Shown in pieces: positions 45,756 to 54,352 of a stretch of DNA of 64,000 bases. A program made the position numbers and the translations under genes. The notes under the pieces are model-generated. The model was not told the DNA's origin and did not search any database. It saw only the letters and a program-made list of their open reading frames with translations. How positions within the stretch are numbered: the stretch's first letter is position 1; each line of letters opens with the position of its first letter. This stretch comes from Bacillota bacterium (GTDB taxonomy: Bacteria; Bacillota; Clostridia; Acetivibrionales; JANLFN01), in NCBI GenBank assembly GCA_023421675.1, contig JAEZTC010000013.1, positions 124,001-188,000 on the forward strand. The letters run 5' to 3'.

Positions 45756-46832
45756 ATGTCAAAAACAGTAATACCATTTGGACCGCAGCACCCTGTTCTG
45801 CCCGAACCGCTCCATCTCAAGCTGGTTATGCAGGACGAAACAGTAGTTGAAGCAATCCCTGCAATAGGATATGTTCATAGGGGACTTGAAAAGCTGACAG
45901 AGACTAAAGAATTTACACAGAATGTTTTCGTTGTTGAAAGAATATGCGGGATATGCAGCTTCCAGCATGCATTAGCATACTGTCAGGGAATGGAAGAACT
46001 TATGAATATACAGGTTCCTGACAGAGGACGTTACCTCAGGGTTATATGGGCTGAACTCCATAGAATCCACAGCCATCTTCTCTGGCTTGGCCTTCTGGCT
46101 GACGCTTTTGGTTTCGAAAGCCTGTTTATGCAGGTTTGGAGAAACAGGGAAAAGGTTATGGATATAATGGAAGAGACTGCAGGAAGCAGAGTTATAATAT
46201 CTGCTAATGCTATCGGCGGTACAAGAAGAGACATAACTCCTGAAATGCTTGTGAAAATAACAGTAATAGTAGATGAAATAAAGCAGGATCTTGAACAGGT
46301 TGAAAAGACATTCCTTAATGATTATACAGTAAAACACAGGCTTGTAGGAGTAGGTGTGCTGACAAAAGAGGATGCGTATGAGCTTGGAGCCTGCGGACCA
46401 ATGGCAAGAGCCAGCGGAATAGCTACCGACCATAGAACTACAGGTTATGCGGCATATGGAGAACTTGATTTTGAACCTATTACCCATAACGATGGTGACA
46501 GCTATTCAAGGACAGTAGTAAGACTTAAGGAAGTATACCAGTCAATAAGCCTTATAAAACAGGCTATTGCAAAAATACCTGAAGGTGAGATAGCAGCTCC
46601 GTTCAAAGGGTTCCCGAATGGTGAGGTAATATCAAGAGTTGAGCAGCCGAGAGGTGAAGCTCTTTACTACATGAGAGGTAATGGTACTAAGAATCTTGAC
46701 AGGTTGAGAGTAAGAACTCCAACTTTCGCAAATATTCCTGCATTGCTGAAAATGCTTCCGGGAAGCCAGCTTGCAGATGTACCGGTACTGATATTAACCA
46801 TAGACCCATGTATTAGCTGCACTGAGAGGTGA
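45756..46832 (+). CDS. echE: Ech hydrogenase large subunit E ([NiFe] catalytic)
   Basis: 358 residues from ATG 45756. NiFe ligands are complete: Cys64 and Cys67 in ERICGICSFQHALAY, and Cys352 and Cys355 in the terminal DPCISCTER. As in other Ech enzymes the protein ends right after the second Cys pair, so no C-terminal peptide has to be cleaved, and no maturation protease gene is seen. N-terminal FGPQHPVLPEPLHLKL is the group 4 signature. Catalyses H+ reduction with electrons from ferredoxin. Confidence 0.96.
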   Translation: MSKTVIPFGPQHPVLPEPLHLKLVMQDETVVEAIPAIGYVHRGLEKLTETKEFTQNVFVVERICGICSFQHALAYCQGMEELMNIQVPDRGRYLRVIWAELHRIHSHLLWLGLLADAFGFESLFMQVWRNREKVMDIMEETAGSRVIISANAIGGTRRDITPEMLVKITVIVDEIKQDLEQVEKTFLNDYTVKHRLVGVGVLTKEDAYELGACGPMARASGIATDHRTTGYAAYGELDFEPITHNDGDSYSRTVVRLKEVYQSISLIKQAIAKIPEGEIAAPFKGFPNGEVISRVEQPRGEALYYMRGNGTKNLDRLRVRTPTFANIPALLKMLPGSQLADVPVLILTIDPCISCTER

Positions 46833-46838
46833 TTAAAA

Positions 46839-47216
46839 ATGTTTGATATGATGAAGAATATATTTAAGAATCTCGGTTCGAAACCGGCAACAAGGAATTA
46901 TCCTTTCGATAAAAGAGAGCCCTTCAAGAATGCGAGAGGCCAAGTTACTGGCGTTGACATTGACACCTGCATATTCTGCGGTATATGCTCCAAAAAGTGC
47001 CCGGCTGATGCCATTACTGTCAACAGGAATGAAAAGTCCTGGGAGATTAACAACTTCAAGTGTGTAGTATGCGGTGTATGTTCGGAGGTTTGTCCGAAAA
47101 AATGCCTGTATATGGGTGAAGCACATAAAACATCTTCCCCGATAAAGGATATCCATAGACAGGTACAACAGCCTAAGCCTGCAGAACCTGCAGCACAGGA
47201 AACAACACAACAATAA
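46839..47216 (+). CDS. echF: Ech hydrogenase ferredoxin subunit F (NuoI-like)
   Basis: 125 residues. Two [4Fe-4S] motifs: CIFCGICSKKCPADAI and CVVCGVCSEVCPKKCL. The C terminus is a Gln/Pro/Ala-rich tail. Receives electrons from reduced ferredoxin. RBS GAGGTG. It is the last structural gene of the operon; the GGGATTGC ... GCAGTCCC stem-loop at 47227-47265 behind it lacks a T-run, so transcripts may continue into hypA. Confidence 0.95.
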   Translation: MFDMMKNIFKNLGSKPATRNYPFDKREPFKNARGQVTGVDIDTCIFCGICSKKCPADAITVNRNEKSWEINNFKCVVCGVCSEVCPKKCLYMGEAHKTSSPIKDIHRQVQQPKPAEPAAQETTQQ

Positions 47217-47347
47217 GTTTATTAACGGGGATTGCTCTTGTACTTGAAAAAAGGGCAGTCCCTGCTTTAATTATGTTATGTTTTGAAGAAAGATAATAAA
47301 AACAAAAGGGCTCGATGCCCTTGAGTTTTTATAAGTGGGAGTATGTT

Positions 47348-47689
47348 ATGCACGAATACGCAATAACTGAGAACATAATAAAAACAGTAAATACTGAAGC
47401 TGCAAAAGCCGGTGCAAAAAAAATCACTGAAATTAAACTTGTAATAGGTGATTTGTCCAGTGTAGTGGATGAATCGGTACAAATGTATTTTGATATTATA
47501 AGTAAAGGTACGCTTGCTGAGTGTGCCAAACTGGTTTTTAGAAGGATACCGGCAGAATACCGCTGTAAAAAGTGCGCAAATGAATTTGTAAGAAAAAACA
47601 GCAGTTTTAATTGTCCGGAATGTGGTGGTGACAGTATTCTTACTGATAAGGGCAAAGAATTTTATATAGAAAGCATTGAAGTTGAATAA
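47348..47689 (+). CDS. hypA: Hydrogenase nickel incorporation protein HypA
   Basis: 113 residues from ATG 47348 (TGGGAG upstream). The N-terminal Met-His-Glu nickel site (MHEYAITENI) and four zinc Cys, 73/76 (CKKC) and 89/92 (CPEC), are all present. Cytoplasmic nickel chaperone delivering Ni to the large subunit, here EchE, encoded just upstream. hypB follows. Confidence 0.95.
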   Translation: MHEYAITENIIKTVNTEAAKAGAKKITEIKLVIGDLSSVVDESVQMYFDIISKGTLAECAKLVFRRIPAEYRCKKCANEFVRKNSSFNCPECGGDSILTDKGKEFYIESIEVE

Positions 47690-47711
47690 CTATAAGTAGG
47701 ATGTGAATGTA

Positions 47712-48356
47712 ATGGAAATAAGAATAATGAAAGATATAATGGAGAGCAATGATAGTCTTGCAGCCGGTAACAGGAAGTTTTTCGGAGATAAAAAGCTTAC
47801 AGTGGTAAATATTATGGCATCTCCCGGAGCAGGCAAAACAAGTATTATTATGAAGATAATTGAAGCCTTCAAAGGCAGTATAGAGATGAGCGTAATTGAG
47901 GGTGACATTGCTTCAACTATTGATGCTGAAAAAATAGACAGGGAGAACATACCTGTAGTTCAGATAAATACAGCAGGAAACTGTCATTTGGATGCAAATG
48001 TAATAAGGCAGTCTGTAGAAGATCTTAAAGTAAAGGATAATTCCTTTGTTTTTATTGAAAACGTAGGAAACCTGATATGCCCGTCGTCCTTTGATCTTGG
48101 TGAATCAATCAAGATGGTAATAGCAAGTGTTCCCGAAGGACATGACAAGCCTTTCAAATATATTTCAATGTTCGAGGCTGCAGATGTTGTTGTTCTAAGC
48201 AAGACAGACCTGCTTCCGTATATTGATTTTGACAAGGAAGCTTTTTATAAGGGTATAAGGACACTGAATCAAAAAGCACCTGTATTTGAAGTTTCTTCAA
48301 AGGCAGGCGAGGGTATGAACGAATTGATTGATTGGCTTAAAAGCCAACAGATATAG
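47712..48356 (+). CDS. hypB: Hydrogenase nickel incorporation GTPase HypB
   Basis: 214 residues from ATG 47712 (GTAGGATG upstream). P-loop NIMASPGAGKTSIIMK, VIEGDIASTIDAEKI, the GNCHLDA metal motif, and the NKxD-type VVLSKTDLLPYI. It lacks the N-terminal CxxCGC high-affinity site and any His-rich stretch found in some HypB. hypC, D, E and F are not in this window, so maturation needs genes elsewhere. Confidence 0.95.
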   Translation: MEIRIMKDIMESNDSLAAGNRKFFGDKKLTVVNIMASPGAGKTSIIMKIIEAFKGSIEMSVIEGDIASTIDAEKIDRENIPVVQINTAGNCHLDANVIRQSVEDLKVKDNSFVFIENVGNLICPSSFDLGESIKMVIASVPEGHDKPFKYISMFEAADVVVLSKTDLLPYIDFDKEAFYKGIRTLNQKAPVFEVSSKAGEGMNELIDWLKSQQI

Positions 48357-48364
48357 ACTATTGT

Positions 48365-48393
48365 AACACCTGTAAAAAGCAGGTGTTTTTTTG
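48365..48393 (+). terminator. Terminator after hypB
   Basis: AACACCTG-TAAAAAG-CAGGTGTT then T7. Confidence 0.93.
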
Positions 48394-48403
48394 TGAGCGC
48401 ATA

Positions 48404-48460
48404 TTGACTATGTGGTCAATGTATACTATAATAATAATTGTAAATTGACCATGTAGTCAA
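48404..48460 (+). promoter_or_regulatory. Promoter with two TetR-type operator palindromes
   Basis: -35 TTGACT (48404-48409), 17 nt, -10 TATAAT (48427-48432). The 16-mer TTGACTATGTGGTCAA (48404-48419) overlaps the -35, and TTGACCATGTAGTCAA (48445-48460) lies just past the expected transcription start. Each is a near-perfect palindrome of the form TTGACyATGTrGTCAA, centres 41 nt apart. The operon ends in a TetR-family gene, which should bind both. Confidence 0.88.
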
Positions 48461-48477
48461 CAGAGGAGTGTGGCATT

Positions 48478-49371
48478 ATGAATATCATTGAAACAGATAA
48501 ATTTACAAAGTCATATGGAAAGGCAAGAGGAATAATCGATGTCGACCTTAATGTTGAGCAGGGTGAGATATTCGGTTTTATAGGTCCGAATGGTGCTGGA
48601 AAATCTACAACTATAAGAACGCTGCTTGCATTTATGTTCCCTGATAGCGGAAATGCAAAGATTTTTGGAATGGATTGTTTTAAACAATCTGATGAAATTA
48701 AAAAGGAAATAGGTTATCTTCCTTCTGAGGTAAACTATTATGATGATATGAAGGTCGGTGAATTGCTTTCCTATTCTGCAAAGTATTACAGGAAGGATTG
48801 CTCAAAGAGAATAAAGGAACTGGTTGATATATTTGACCTGGATACAAACAAGAAGATAGACTCCCTTTCTTTTGGAAACAAGAAAAAGACTGCTATAGTT
48901 CAGGCACTGCTGCATGAACCAAAGCTTCTTATACTTGACGAGCCCACAGGAGGGCTTGATCCATTGATGCAGAACAGGTTTTTTGAGGTTTTGCGGGATG
49001 AAAATCAGAAAGGCACAACAATCTTTTTTTCTTCGCACATATTAAGTGAAGTACAAAAAATGTGCAGTAGGGTAGCTATAATAAAAGAAGGACGTATTCT
49101 CAAGGTTGAGCAGGTAGAGGTTTTAAGGTCCAGTAAGTATAAAAAGATAAGGCTGGAATCCGATGATACCCGTATTGAGCAAATCAAAAGCCTTAAGGGT
49201 GTAAGCAAGTTTGAAACAAAAGAAGGGGTATATGAGTTCCTTTACAGCAGAGATATTGATTCGATTATAAAATGGCTGTCTGAAAGGCATACAGACAATT
49301 TGTGGATAGAGGAACCTTCACTTGAAGAAGTATTTATGCATTACTATGAGAAGGAGGGGATTGAGTTATGA
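48478..49371 (+). CDS. ABC-2 type exporter ATP-binding protein
   Basis: 297 residues. Walker A GFIGPNGAGKSTTIRTLL (about 35-52), signature LSFGNKKKTAIVQALLH (a variant lacking the usual Gly-Gly-Gln), Walker B KLLILDEPTGGLDP, switch FFSSHILSEVQKMCS, plus a C-terminal regulatory extension of about 70 residues. Drug or lipid exporter type. ATG after AGAGGAG; the stop overlaps the permease start (ATGA). Confidence 0.92.
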   Translation: MNIIETDKFTKSYGKARGIIDVDLNVEQGEIFGFIGPNGAGKSTTIRTLLAFMFPDSGNAKIFGMDCFKQSDEIKKEIGYLPSEVNYYDDMKVGELLSYSAKYYRKDCSKRIKELVDIFDLDTNKKIDSLSFGNKKKTAIVQALLHEPKLLILDEPTGGLDPLMQNRFFEVLRDENQKGTTIFFSSHILSEVQKMCSRVAIIKEGRILKVEQVEVLRSSKYKKIRLESDDTRIEQIKSLKGVSKFETKEGVYEFLYSRDIDSIIKWLSERHTDNLWIEEPSLEEVFMHYYEKEGIEL

Positions 49372-50165
49372 TTTTATTTTTAAGGGAATTGAAAAGAAAC
49401 AGGAAAACTTTTATTATATGGACGTCGTTAATAATTCTTTATAATATATTGGTTATTGCTTTTTTCCCGGTTCTTGCTGATAAAGGCAAAGCAATGGACA
49501 CTATGTTAAAAGATATGAAAGGTGCACTTGATTTCTTTGGAATGGGCTTTATGGATTTTTCCAATGTATTAAGCCTTTTTGGTGCTTATTCATTTGTATA
49601 CCTTTCAATGATGGGCGGAGTATATGCAATGATACTTGGTTCGGGTATATTGTCCAGAGAAGAAGGAGAGAAAACAATTGAATTCCTTATGTCCAAACCT
49701 ATAAAACGAAGCAGTATTGTTACCTCAAAGCTTGCAGCCACATTTTTTAATATTGTTTTGCTTAGTGTTTTATATACAGGGACCAGTTTAATAATGATGA
49801 CCTTGCTGACCAAACAATCGTTTAACTATGGTGCATTGATAAGTTTGATGCTTGCTGCATTCCTGATATTCATTCTTTTTGCTGCTTTAGGTATATTCCT
49901 TTCAACTTTTATATCAAGATCCAAATCGATAGTCTCAATTTCTATAGGAATAGTACTTGGAACATATATAATAGGAGGCCTTTCAGCAATTGCAAAAGAG
50001 GCAGATTTTCTTAAATATTTTTCACCATTTAAATATATGGATACTAAATATATAATGGATAACGGAAGAATTAACTACGTTTATGGAGGGCTGTTCCTTG
50101 TGGTGATTGCGGTTTGTATCGGAGGAGCGTACTATTTCTATAATAAGAAGGATATTAAGGTTTAA
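49368..50165 (+). CDS. ABC-2 type exporter permease
   Basis: 265 residues, six helices, with a conserved stretch LSREEGEKTIEFLMSKPIKRSSIVTSKL after helix 2, the usual ABC-2 coupling motif. It pairs with the ATPase encoded directly before it. Substrate unknown; the TetR gene that follows suggests an inducible efflux pump. Confidence 0.9.
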   Translation: MILFLRELKRNRKTFIIWTSLIILYNILVIAFFPVLADKGKAMDTMLKDMKGALDFFGMGFMDFSNVLSLFGAYSFVYLSMMGGVYAMILGSGILSREEGEKTIEFLMSKPIKRSSIVTSKLAATFFNIVLLSVLYTGTSLIMMTLLTKQSFNYGALISLMLAAFLIFILFAALGIFLSTFISRSKSIVSISIGIVLGTYIIGGLSAIAKEADFLKYFSPFKYMDTKYIMDNGRINYVYGGLFLVVIAVCIGGAYYFYNKKDIKV

Positions 50166-50200
50166 GTATATTTGTAGCTAGGATGAAAGGGAGCGGTTAT

Positions 50201-50830
50201 TTGTACAAAAGTTTTGAAAACCTGCCCGAAGATAAAAAAGGAAAAATCATTTCAGTCTGTATGGAGGAATTTGTTAAGCATGGCTATAAGCAGGCTTCAA
50301 CCAATACAATGGTTGAAAAGGCAGGTATCTCAAAAGGTATACTTTATCACTACTTTGGTAATAAAAAAAATCTATACCTTTACCTAGTTGATAAATCGAT
50401 GGAATACTATCTAAGTGAATTGGAAGAGTTTTACGGACAGGATATTCCTGACATTTTTGAAAGGCTTCTTAAATTTGCTCTTGCCAAGCTAAAGCTCATA
50501 GAGAAAGATTTGATTATGTATGAGTTCACGGCTAAAGCTTTTATGGATATACCGGAGGAACTGTCAAAAGAATTAAAGTATAGGTATGACAAAATATACT
50601 TGGAAGAAATGCCGAAGGTTTTCGCCAATGTAGATACAAGTAAGCTAAAGATGGATGTTGATGTTAACAAGCTTATAGAAACAATCCTGTTTTGTCTTGA
50701 AGGGCTTAACGCAAAATATATAAAGCTTTTAAAGGATAAAATAATTTCATATTCTGATATGAATTACAAAATTCTTGAGGAATGTATGAGCTATCTCGAT
50801 ATTATCAAGTATGGTGCTTATGAAAGCTGA
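50201..50830 (+). CDS. TetR-family transcriptional regulator
   Basis: 209 residues from TTG 50201 (AAAGGGAG 50186-50193; the ATG at 50183 precedes it). Helix-turn-helix with MEEFVKHGYKQASTNTMVEKAGISKGILYHYFGNKKNLYLYL in the first 70 residues; the rest is a variable ligand-binding helical domain. Last gene of the exporter operon, so it most likely represses the promoter at 48404-48432, where two identical-type palindromes sit. Confidence 0.92.
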   Translation: MYKSFENLPEDKKGKIISVCMEEFVKHGYKQASTNTMVEKAGISKGILYHYFGNKKNLYLYLVDKSMEYYLSELEEFYGQDIPDIFERLLKFALAKLKLIEKDLIMYEFTAKAFMDIPEELSKELKYRYDKIYLEEMPKVFANVDTSKLKMDVDVNKLIETILFCLEGLNAKYIKLLKDKIISYSDMNYKILEECMSYLDIIKYGAYES

Positions 50831-50832
50831 TT

Positions 50833-51957
50833 TTACGTTATTTCAATAAGTGCCATAGTTATATCGTCTTCTATGCCCGAGAGATCCTGCCCAAGGAATT
50901 CGCGGGCATTTTCTGCTATCGTTTCAAGAGTTTCCTTTGTCTCTTTGCTTTCAGTAAGAAGTATTTTGAAAAGTCTTTCCTCACCATATTGTTCATTTTG
51001 TTTGTTTTTCAATTCGATTATTCCGTCGGTACAGAAGAATATCCTGTCTCCCTTTGTTAAAGACTGTGTAAAGTCCTTGTACTCAGGGTTTTCAAGCCAA
51101 TTGCTGATGGGTATTCCGGCTGCCATGAGTATTTCTGTTTTATCTTTATTAAACAGTAATGGAGAAGCATTATGACCGGCATTAGTATATGTCATAATAT
51201 TGCTTTTGTGGTCTATTATTGCATAAAAGATTGTTATATAAAGACTTGGATTGAATCCATAGTTGTTAAATTTAGTGTATAACTCAGTTAGTGCCTGGGA
51301 TGGAGAAAGAATATTCTTTGATATTGACGATCTCAAAAATACCGTCAGCATTGATGCTGAAACGCCATGTCCAGAAACGTCCGCGATATAAACGCCGGTA
51401 TGATCATCATCGATACTGTAAATATCTATAAAATCTCCTCCGAGGTTTTCACAGGGTTTGTAAAAGTAAGCAGCTTCCATTCTATCATCTGGTAAGTTCT
51501 TGGGTAACAGGCTGGCTTGGAGCTTTCTTGCTACTTTAAGATCGTTCTGGAGTATACGGTTCTGGTTTACTAGTTTATTTTGCATTTCTATTGATTCGGT
51601 AATATCCCTTAAAACCTCTACCACAGCAAAAATATTACCTTCATGGTCCCTGAGGGGCGAACTCATTATTGAGAAATGCTTTCCAGCGATAATTTCTTCC
51701 TTCTGATAGGGTTTCCCTGCTAAAAAGGTCTGATGAGAGATACAGTTTATACACTTTTCATTTCTGCCGAGTATGCTGAAACACTTTTTGCCTTTGGGGT
51801 TAAATCCAATTCCTTCGCACATTGCTTTATTAGCATACAGAATGTTATCATCCATATCCATAACTCTTACCCAGTCGTACATACCGTTCATAATATCTTC
51901 AATAAACCTGCTGCTGCCGGCATCTATCTCTTTTTTAATGAGGTTGTTGGATATCAT
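50833..51957 (-). CDS. PAS-domain SpoIIE-type PP2C phosphatase
   Basis: 374 residues from ATG 51957 (AAGGGGC upstream; longer in-frame starts lack a site). PAS domain at about 15-130, containing three Cys in KKCFSILGRNEKCINCISHQ that could bind a metal or sense redox. A short coiled linker (about 130-165) leads to the SpoIIE phosphatase domain with LGGDFIDIY, VYIADVSGHGVSASMLT, YTNAGHNASPLLF and GIEDDITMALIEI, the metal-binding Asp residues included. Likely acts on an anti-anti-sigma factor encoded elsewhere. Convergent with the TetR gene, 2 nt apart. Confidence 0.9.
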   Translation of the reverse strand: MISNNLIKKEIDAGSSRFIEDIMNGMYDWVRVMDMDDNILYANKAMCEGIGFNPKGKKCFSILGRNEKCINCISHQTFLAGKPYQKEEIIAGKHFSIMSSPLRDHEGNIFAVVEVLRDITESIEMQNKLVNQNRILQNDLKVARKLQASLLPKNLPDDRMEAAYFYKPCENLGGDFIDIYSIDDDHTGVYIADVSGHGVSASMLTVFLRSSISKNILSPSQALTELYTKFNNYGFNPSLYITIFYAIIDHKSNIMTYTNAGHNASPLLFNKDKTEILMAAGIPISNWLENPEYKDFTQSLTKGDRIFFCTDGIIELKNKQNEQYGEERLFKILLTESKETKETLETIAENAREFLGQDLSGIEDDITMALIEIT

Positions 51958-52165
51958 AAATTTAGCCCCTTGGAAAATAAAATTGTTTATACATTGATGA
52001 TATATAAGTTGAATAAAAATTTCAAGAGACATAATACCTCTGATGCTGGTTATGATGAATGAATATTATCATAAATAATATGGGCGGGTAATAATAAAGC
52101 AGTAATAAAAGGGTGTGGGAGGGCAATAATATATTAATGTACTAAAATGAATCAGGAGAAATTCA

Positions 52166-52771
52166 ATGTTATTTAAAACATCGTCAAGGCAGCAGTATAT
52201 AAACATAACGAGCCCTTTTGTATTTAAAGACTTTACAGATATGCTTTATAAACTAATAAAAGATGGAATGGTAAACGGATATAAATCCTTGGTATTCCTT
52301 TGTATAGGCACTGACAGATCTACGGGAGACAGCCTTGGGCCGCTTGTGGGTTACAAGATAAGCAGTATAAGGTATAGGAACGTATATATACATGGAACCC
52401 TTGAAGAGCCTGTTCATGCCAAAAACCTTGACACAGTGATAAAAAATATTTCAACTCTGTATGACAAACCTTTTATTGTAGCAATTGATGCATGTCTTGG
52501 GAAAACTGAACATGTTGGTTATTTAAATATTGGCCAGGGTTCCATTGCCCCGGGTTCGGGTGTCAATAAAACACTGCCTCCAGTAGGAGACATGTATATT
52601 ACCGGTATAGTTAACTTTGGAGGCCTTATGGATTTCCTGATACTGCAGAATACAAGACTGAGTCTTGTCATGAAGATGGCGGATACCATATCGACCGGTA
52701 TCAAGTATGTGTTGTGGAGACTTTCCACCAGCCCTGAAATAAATAATTATGTTTGTCTTGCCTCTGAATGA
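52166..52771 (+). CDS. yyaC: YyaC-like spore protease (DUF1256)
   Basis: 201 residues. The family motif LVFLCIGTDRSTGDSLGPLVG near residue 50 and VAIDACLGKTEHVGYLNIGQG near 115 mark YyaC/GPR-related proteins of spore-formers. The Asp residues are those proposed to be catalytic by analogy with germination protease; activity is not established for most members. RBS AATCAGGAG. Single-gene unit. Confidence 0.85.
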   Translation: MLFKTSSRQQYINITSPFVFKDFTDMLYKLIKDGMVNGYKSLVFLCIGTDRSTGDSLGPLVGYKISSIRYRNVYIHGTLEEPVHAKNLDTVIKNISTLYDKPFIVAIDACLGKTEHVGYLNIGQGSIAPGSGVNKTLPPVGDMYITGIVNFGGLMDFLILQNTRLSLVMKMADTISTGIKYVLWRLSTSPEINNYVCLASE

Positions 52772-52875
52772 GGTTGTATTTAAAAAAGACTTTTCTTTAT
52801 TATCAGACTTTTTTAATAATTCCGACTATAATATAATATATGACAAAAAGCTGCCACTTTATAGGAGGAGTATTT

Positions 52876-53397
52876 ATGAGAAATAAGGGAGGCCTTTTAA
52901 TAGGTTTTATTCTAATTATATTTGGAGTTCTGTTTTTACTATCCAATCTGAACTTATTTAGTTTTTCATTCAGTATAGGTAAACTTATTGGATATTTCTG
53001 GTCGACGTTATTCCTTATAATACCTGCAATTGCAATGCATTCGATTTTTTTCTCGGGCAAATCCAAAGGTCCTGGGATACTGGTGCCGGCAGGAATACTT
53101 CTGATAATAGGTATTGTATGTCAGCTTTCAATGATGTTTAGCTTATGGAACCTGCTTTGGCCAGGTTATATATTTTCTGTAGCCTTTGGACTTTTTGAAC
53201 TGTATATTTTCGGAGGAAAACACAGGGGCTTGCTTATTCCTATCACAATACTTACAGGGCTTTCACTTATATTTTTCCTTGAAACTTCTATGAGCAGCGT
53301 ATTTGGAGGACAAGCAAGACATATATTTGTACCGGTTTTGATTGTTGTAATCGGTCTGGTAATAATTTTTGGCGGAAAAAGGAGAAATGTGTCTTAG
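52876..53397 (+). CDS. Polytopic membrane protein, LiaF-type transmembrane domain
   Basis: 173 residues from ATG 52876 (TAGGAGGAG upstream). Five hydrophobic helices cover nearly the whole protein, starting GGLLIGFILIIFGVLFLLSNL, typical of LiaF/DUF5668 N-terminal membrane domains. No soluble LiaF C-terminal domain follows. Function unknown. Confidence 0.65.
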   Translation: MRNKGGLLIGFILIIFGVLFLLSNLNLFSFSFSIGKLIGYFWSTLFLIIPAIAMHSIFFSGKSKGPGILVPAGILLIIGIVCQLSMMFSLWNLLWPGYIFSVAFGLFELYIFGGKHRGLLIPITILTGLSLIFFLETSMSSVFGGQARHIFVPVLIVVIGLVIIFGGKRRNVS

Positions 53398-53517
53398 TTT
53401 TGTAAAAATTAAAGACTATTAAAAATATATTAATGAATTAAAGTATAAAAATATTGTTTCAAACATAAAATCAGGTGGTAATATAATAAAAAATAAATGA
53501 AATGGAGTGGATTTAAC

Positions 53518-53676
53518 ATGGATAAATATGTTTGTACTGCTTGTGGTTATATTTACGATCCTGAACAGGGAGATCCTGATTCTGGTATAGCACCTGGAAC
53601 ATCATTTGAAGATATTCCTGAAGATTGGGTTTGTCCAATATGCGGAGTAGGTAAGGACATGTTTGAAAAAGCATAA
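53518..53676 (+). CDS. rub: Rubredoxin
   Basis: 52 residues, encoded by 159 nt. Iron ligands Cys6/Cys9 (YVCTACGYIYDPEQGDP) and Cys39/Cys42 (WVCPICGVGKDMFEKA) with conserved aromatic core Tyr4, Tyr11, Tyr13, Phe30, Trp37. Small electron carrier used in oxygen and peroxide detoxification by anaerobes. AATGGAGTG precedes ATG. An insertion element begins 92 nt after its stop, and no rubredoxin-specific terminator is evident before it. Confidence 0.96.
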   Translation: MDKYVCTACGYIYDPEQGDPDSGIAPGTSFEDIPEDWVCPICGVGKDMFEKA

Positions 53677-53720
53677 GTAATAGACTACAATGTACGAATA
53701 ACGTGTACAATTTACAATGT

Positions 53721-53741
53721 ACAGTTTACAGTTTACAGTTA
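53721..53741 (+). repeat. Short tandem repeat (ACAGTTT)
   Basis: ACAGTTT, ACAGTTT, then ACAGTTA, preceded by two copies of TACAATGTAC-like sequence at 53689-53720. Lies between rubredoxin and the insertion element. Confidence 0.6.
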
Positions 53742-53760
53742 AAAGCAAAAGACTTTATTG

Positions 53761-53768
53761 AAATATTA
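53761..53768 (+). repeat. Target site duplication, left copy
   Basis: AAATATTA, identical to 55463-55470. Confidence 0.9.
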
Positions 53769-53808
53769 GGCTATGTTTTAATATAGTGTTGATATTATAA
53801 CAATTTTT

Positions 53809-53832
53809 AAGGGAAGTTATTATACTTCCCTT
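53809..53832. other. Hairpin inside the insertion element
   Basis: AAGGGAAGT-TATTAT-ACTTCCCTT, perfect 9-bp stem downstream of the passenger gene. Neither strand has a T-run right after the stem, so intrinsic termination is doubtful; may protect against read-through or have a role at the IS end. Confidence 0.5.
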
Positions 53833-53884
53833 AATGCACATTTTAAAAAAATTGCAAACTCTTCATATAAGGTATATATTCATT

Positions 53885-54238
53885 TTATTCAATAGGCAAA
53901 TTATGCTGTTTTAAGAAAGATAGTTTATCCCAGTAGCCTCTTTGAAATAAAATTTTATTATTTACTATTTGAAAAAAACCGCAACCTCTCAAACCTAATG
54001 GGTCACGCCACTCTAAAATTGCCCATTGCCCATCTTCAAAAATGTTTTCAACGATACAAACCATTTTTGCGTTAGAAAAATCTTGTTCAAACATTTTCTT
54101 TATAGCCTCTTTCCCGATAACTGGCTCATTGGCAACCTGATGATTTATTGCATTATCATCATATAATTCTGAAATAATTTCTACATCTGCATTATTAAAT
54201 GCATCAACCCATTGGCAAAGTATTTCTTTTGGCTTCAT
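53885..54238 (-). CDS. NTF2/SnoaL-like protein, passenger gene of the insertion element
   Basis: 117 residues, ATG after GAGGAGGTAAATT. Compact alpha+beta cone fold pattern of the SnoaL-like family: ILCQWVDAFNNADVEIISELYDDNAINHQ at the N terminus, then NIFEDGQWAILEWRDP and CGFFQIVNNKILFQRGYWDKL. Members bind small ligands or act as isomerases/hydrolases; no catalytic pair can be named here. It lies inside the insertion element, downstream of and on the same strand as the transposase, and is intact while the transposase is broken. Confidence 0.75.
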   Translation of the reverse strand: MKPKEILCQWVDAFNNADVEIISELYDDNAINHQVANEPVIGKEAIKKMFEQDFSNAKMVCIVENIFEDGQWAILEWRDPLGLRGCGFFQIVNNKILFQRGYWDKLSFLKQHNLPIE

Positions 54239-54352
54239 ATAATTTACCTCCTCGATATGTAATAATCTTTGTTTTAATTTGCAATATAAAACAAATATCT
54301 AATTGTATTAATATATTCTATTTTTACAATTAATTTCAAGACACTGTAGATA

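Noticed and set aside
53721..53741. Possible CRISPR-like repeat
   Set aside because: Only three 7-nt tandem copies without spacers; a simple tandem repeat.
53809..53832. Rubredoxin terminator
   Set aside because: The hairpin lies inside the insertion element (starts 53769) and lacks a T-run, so it is not the native rubredoxin terminator.
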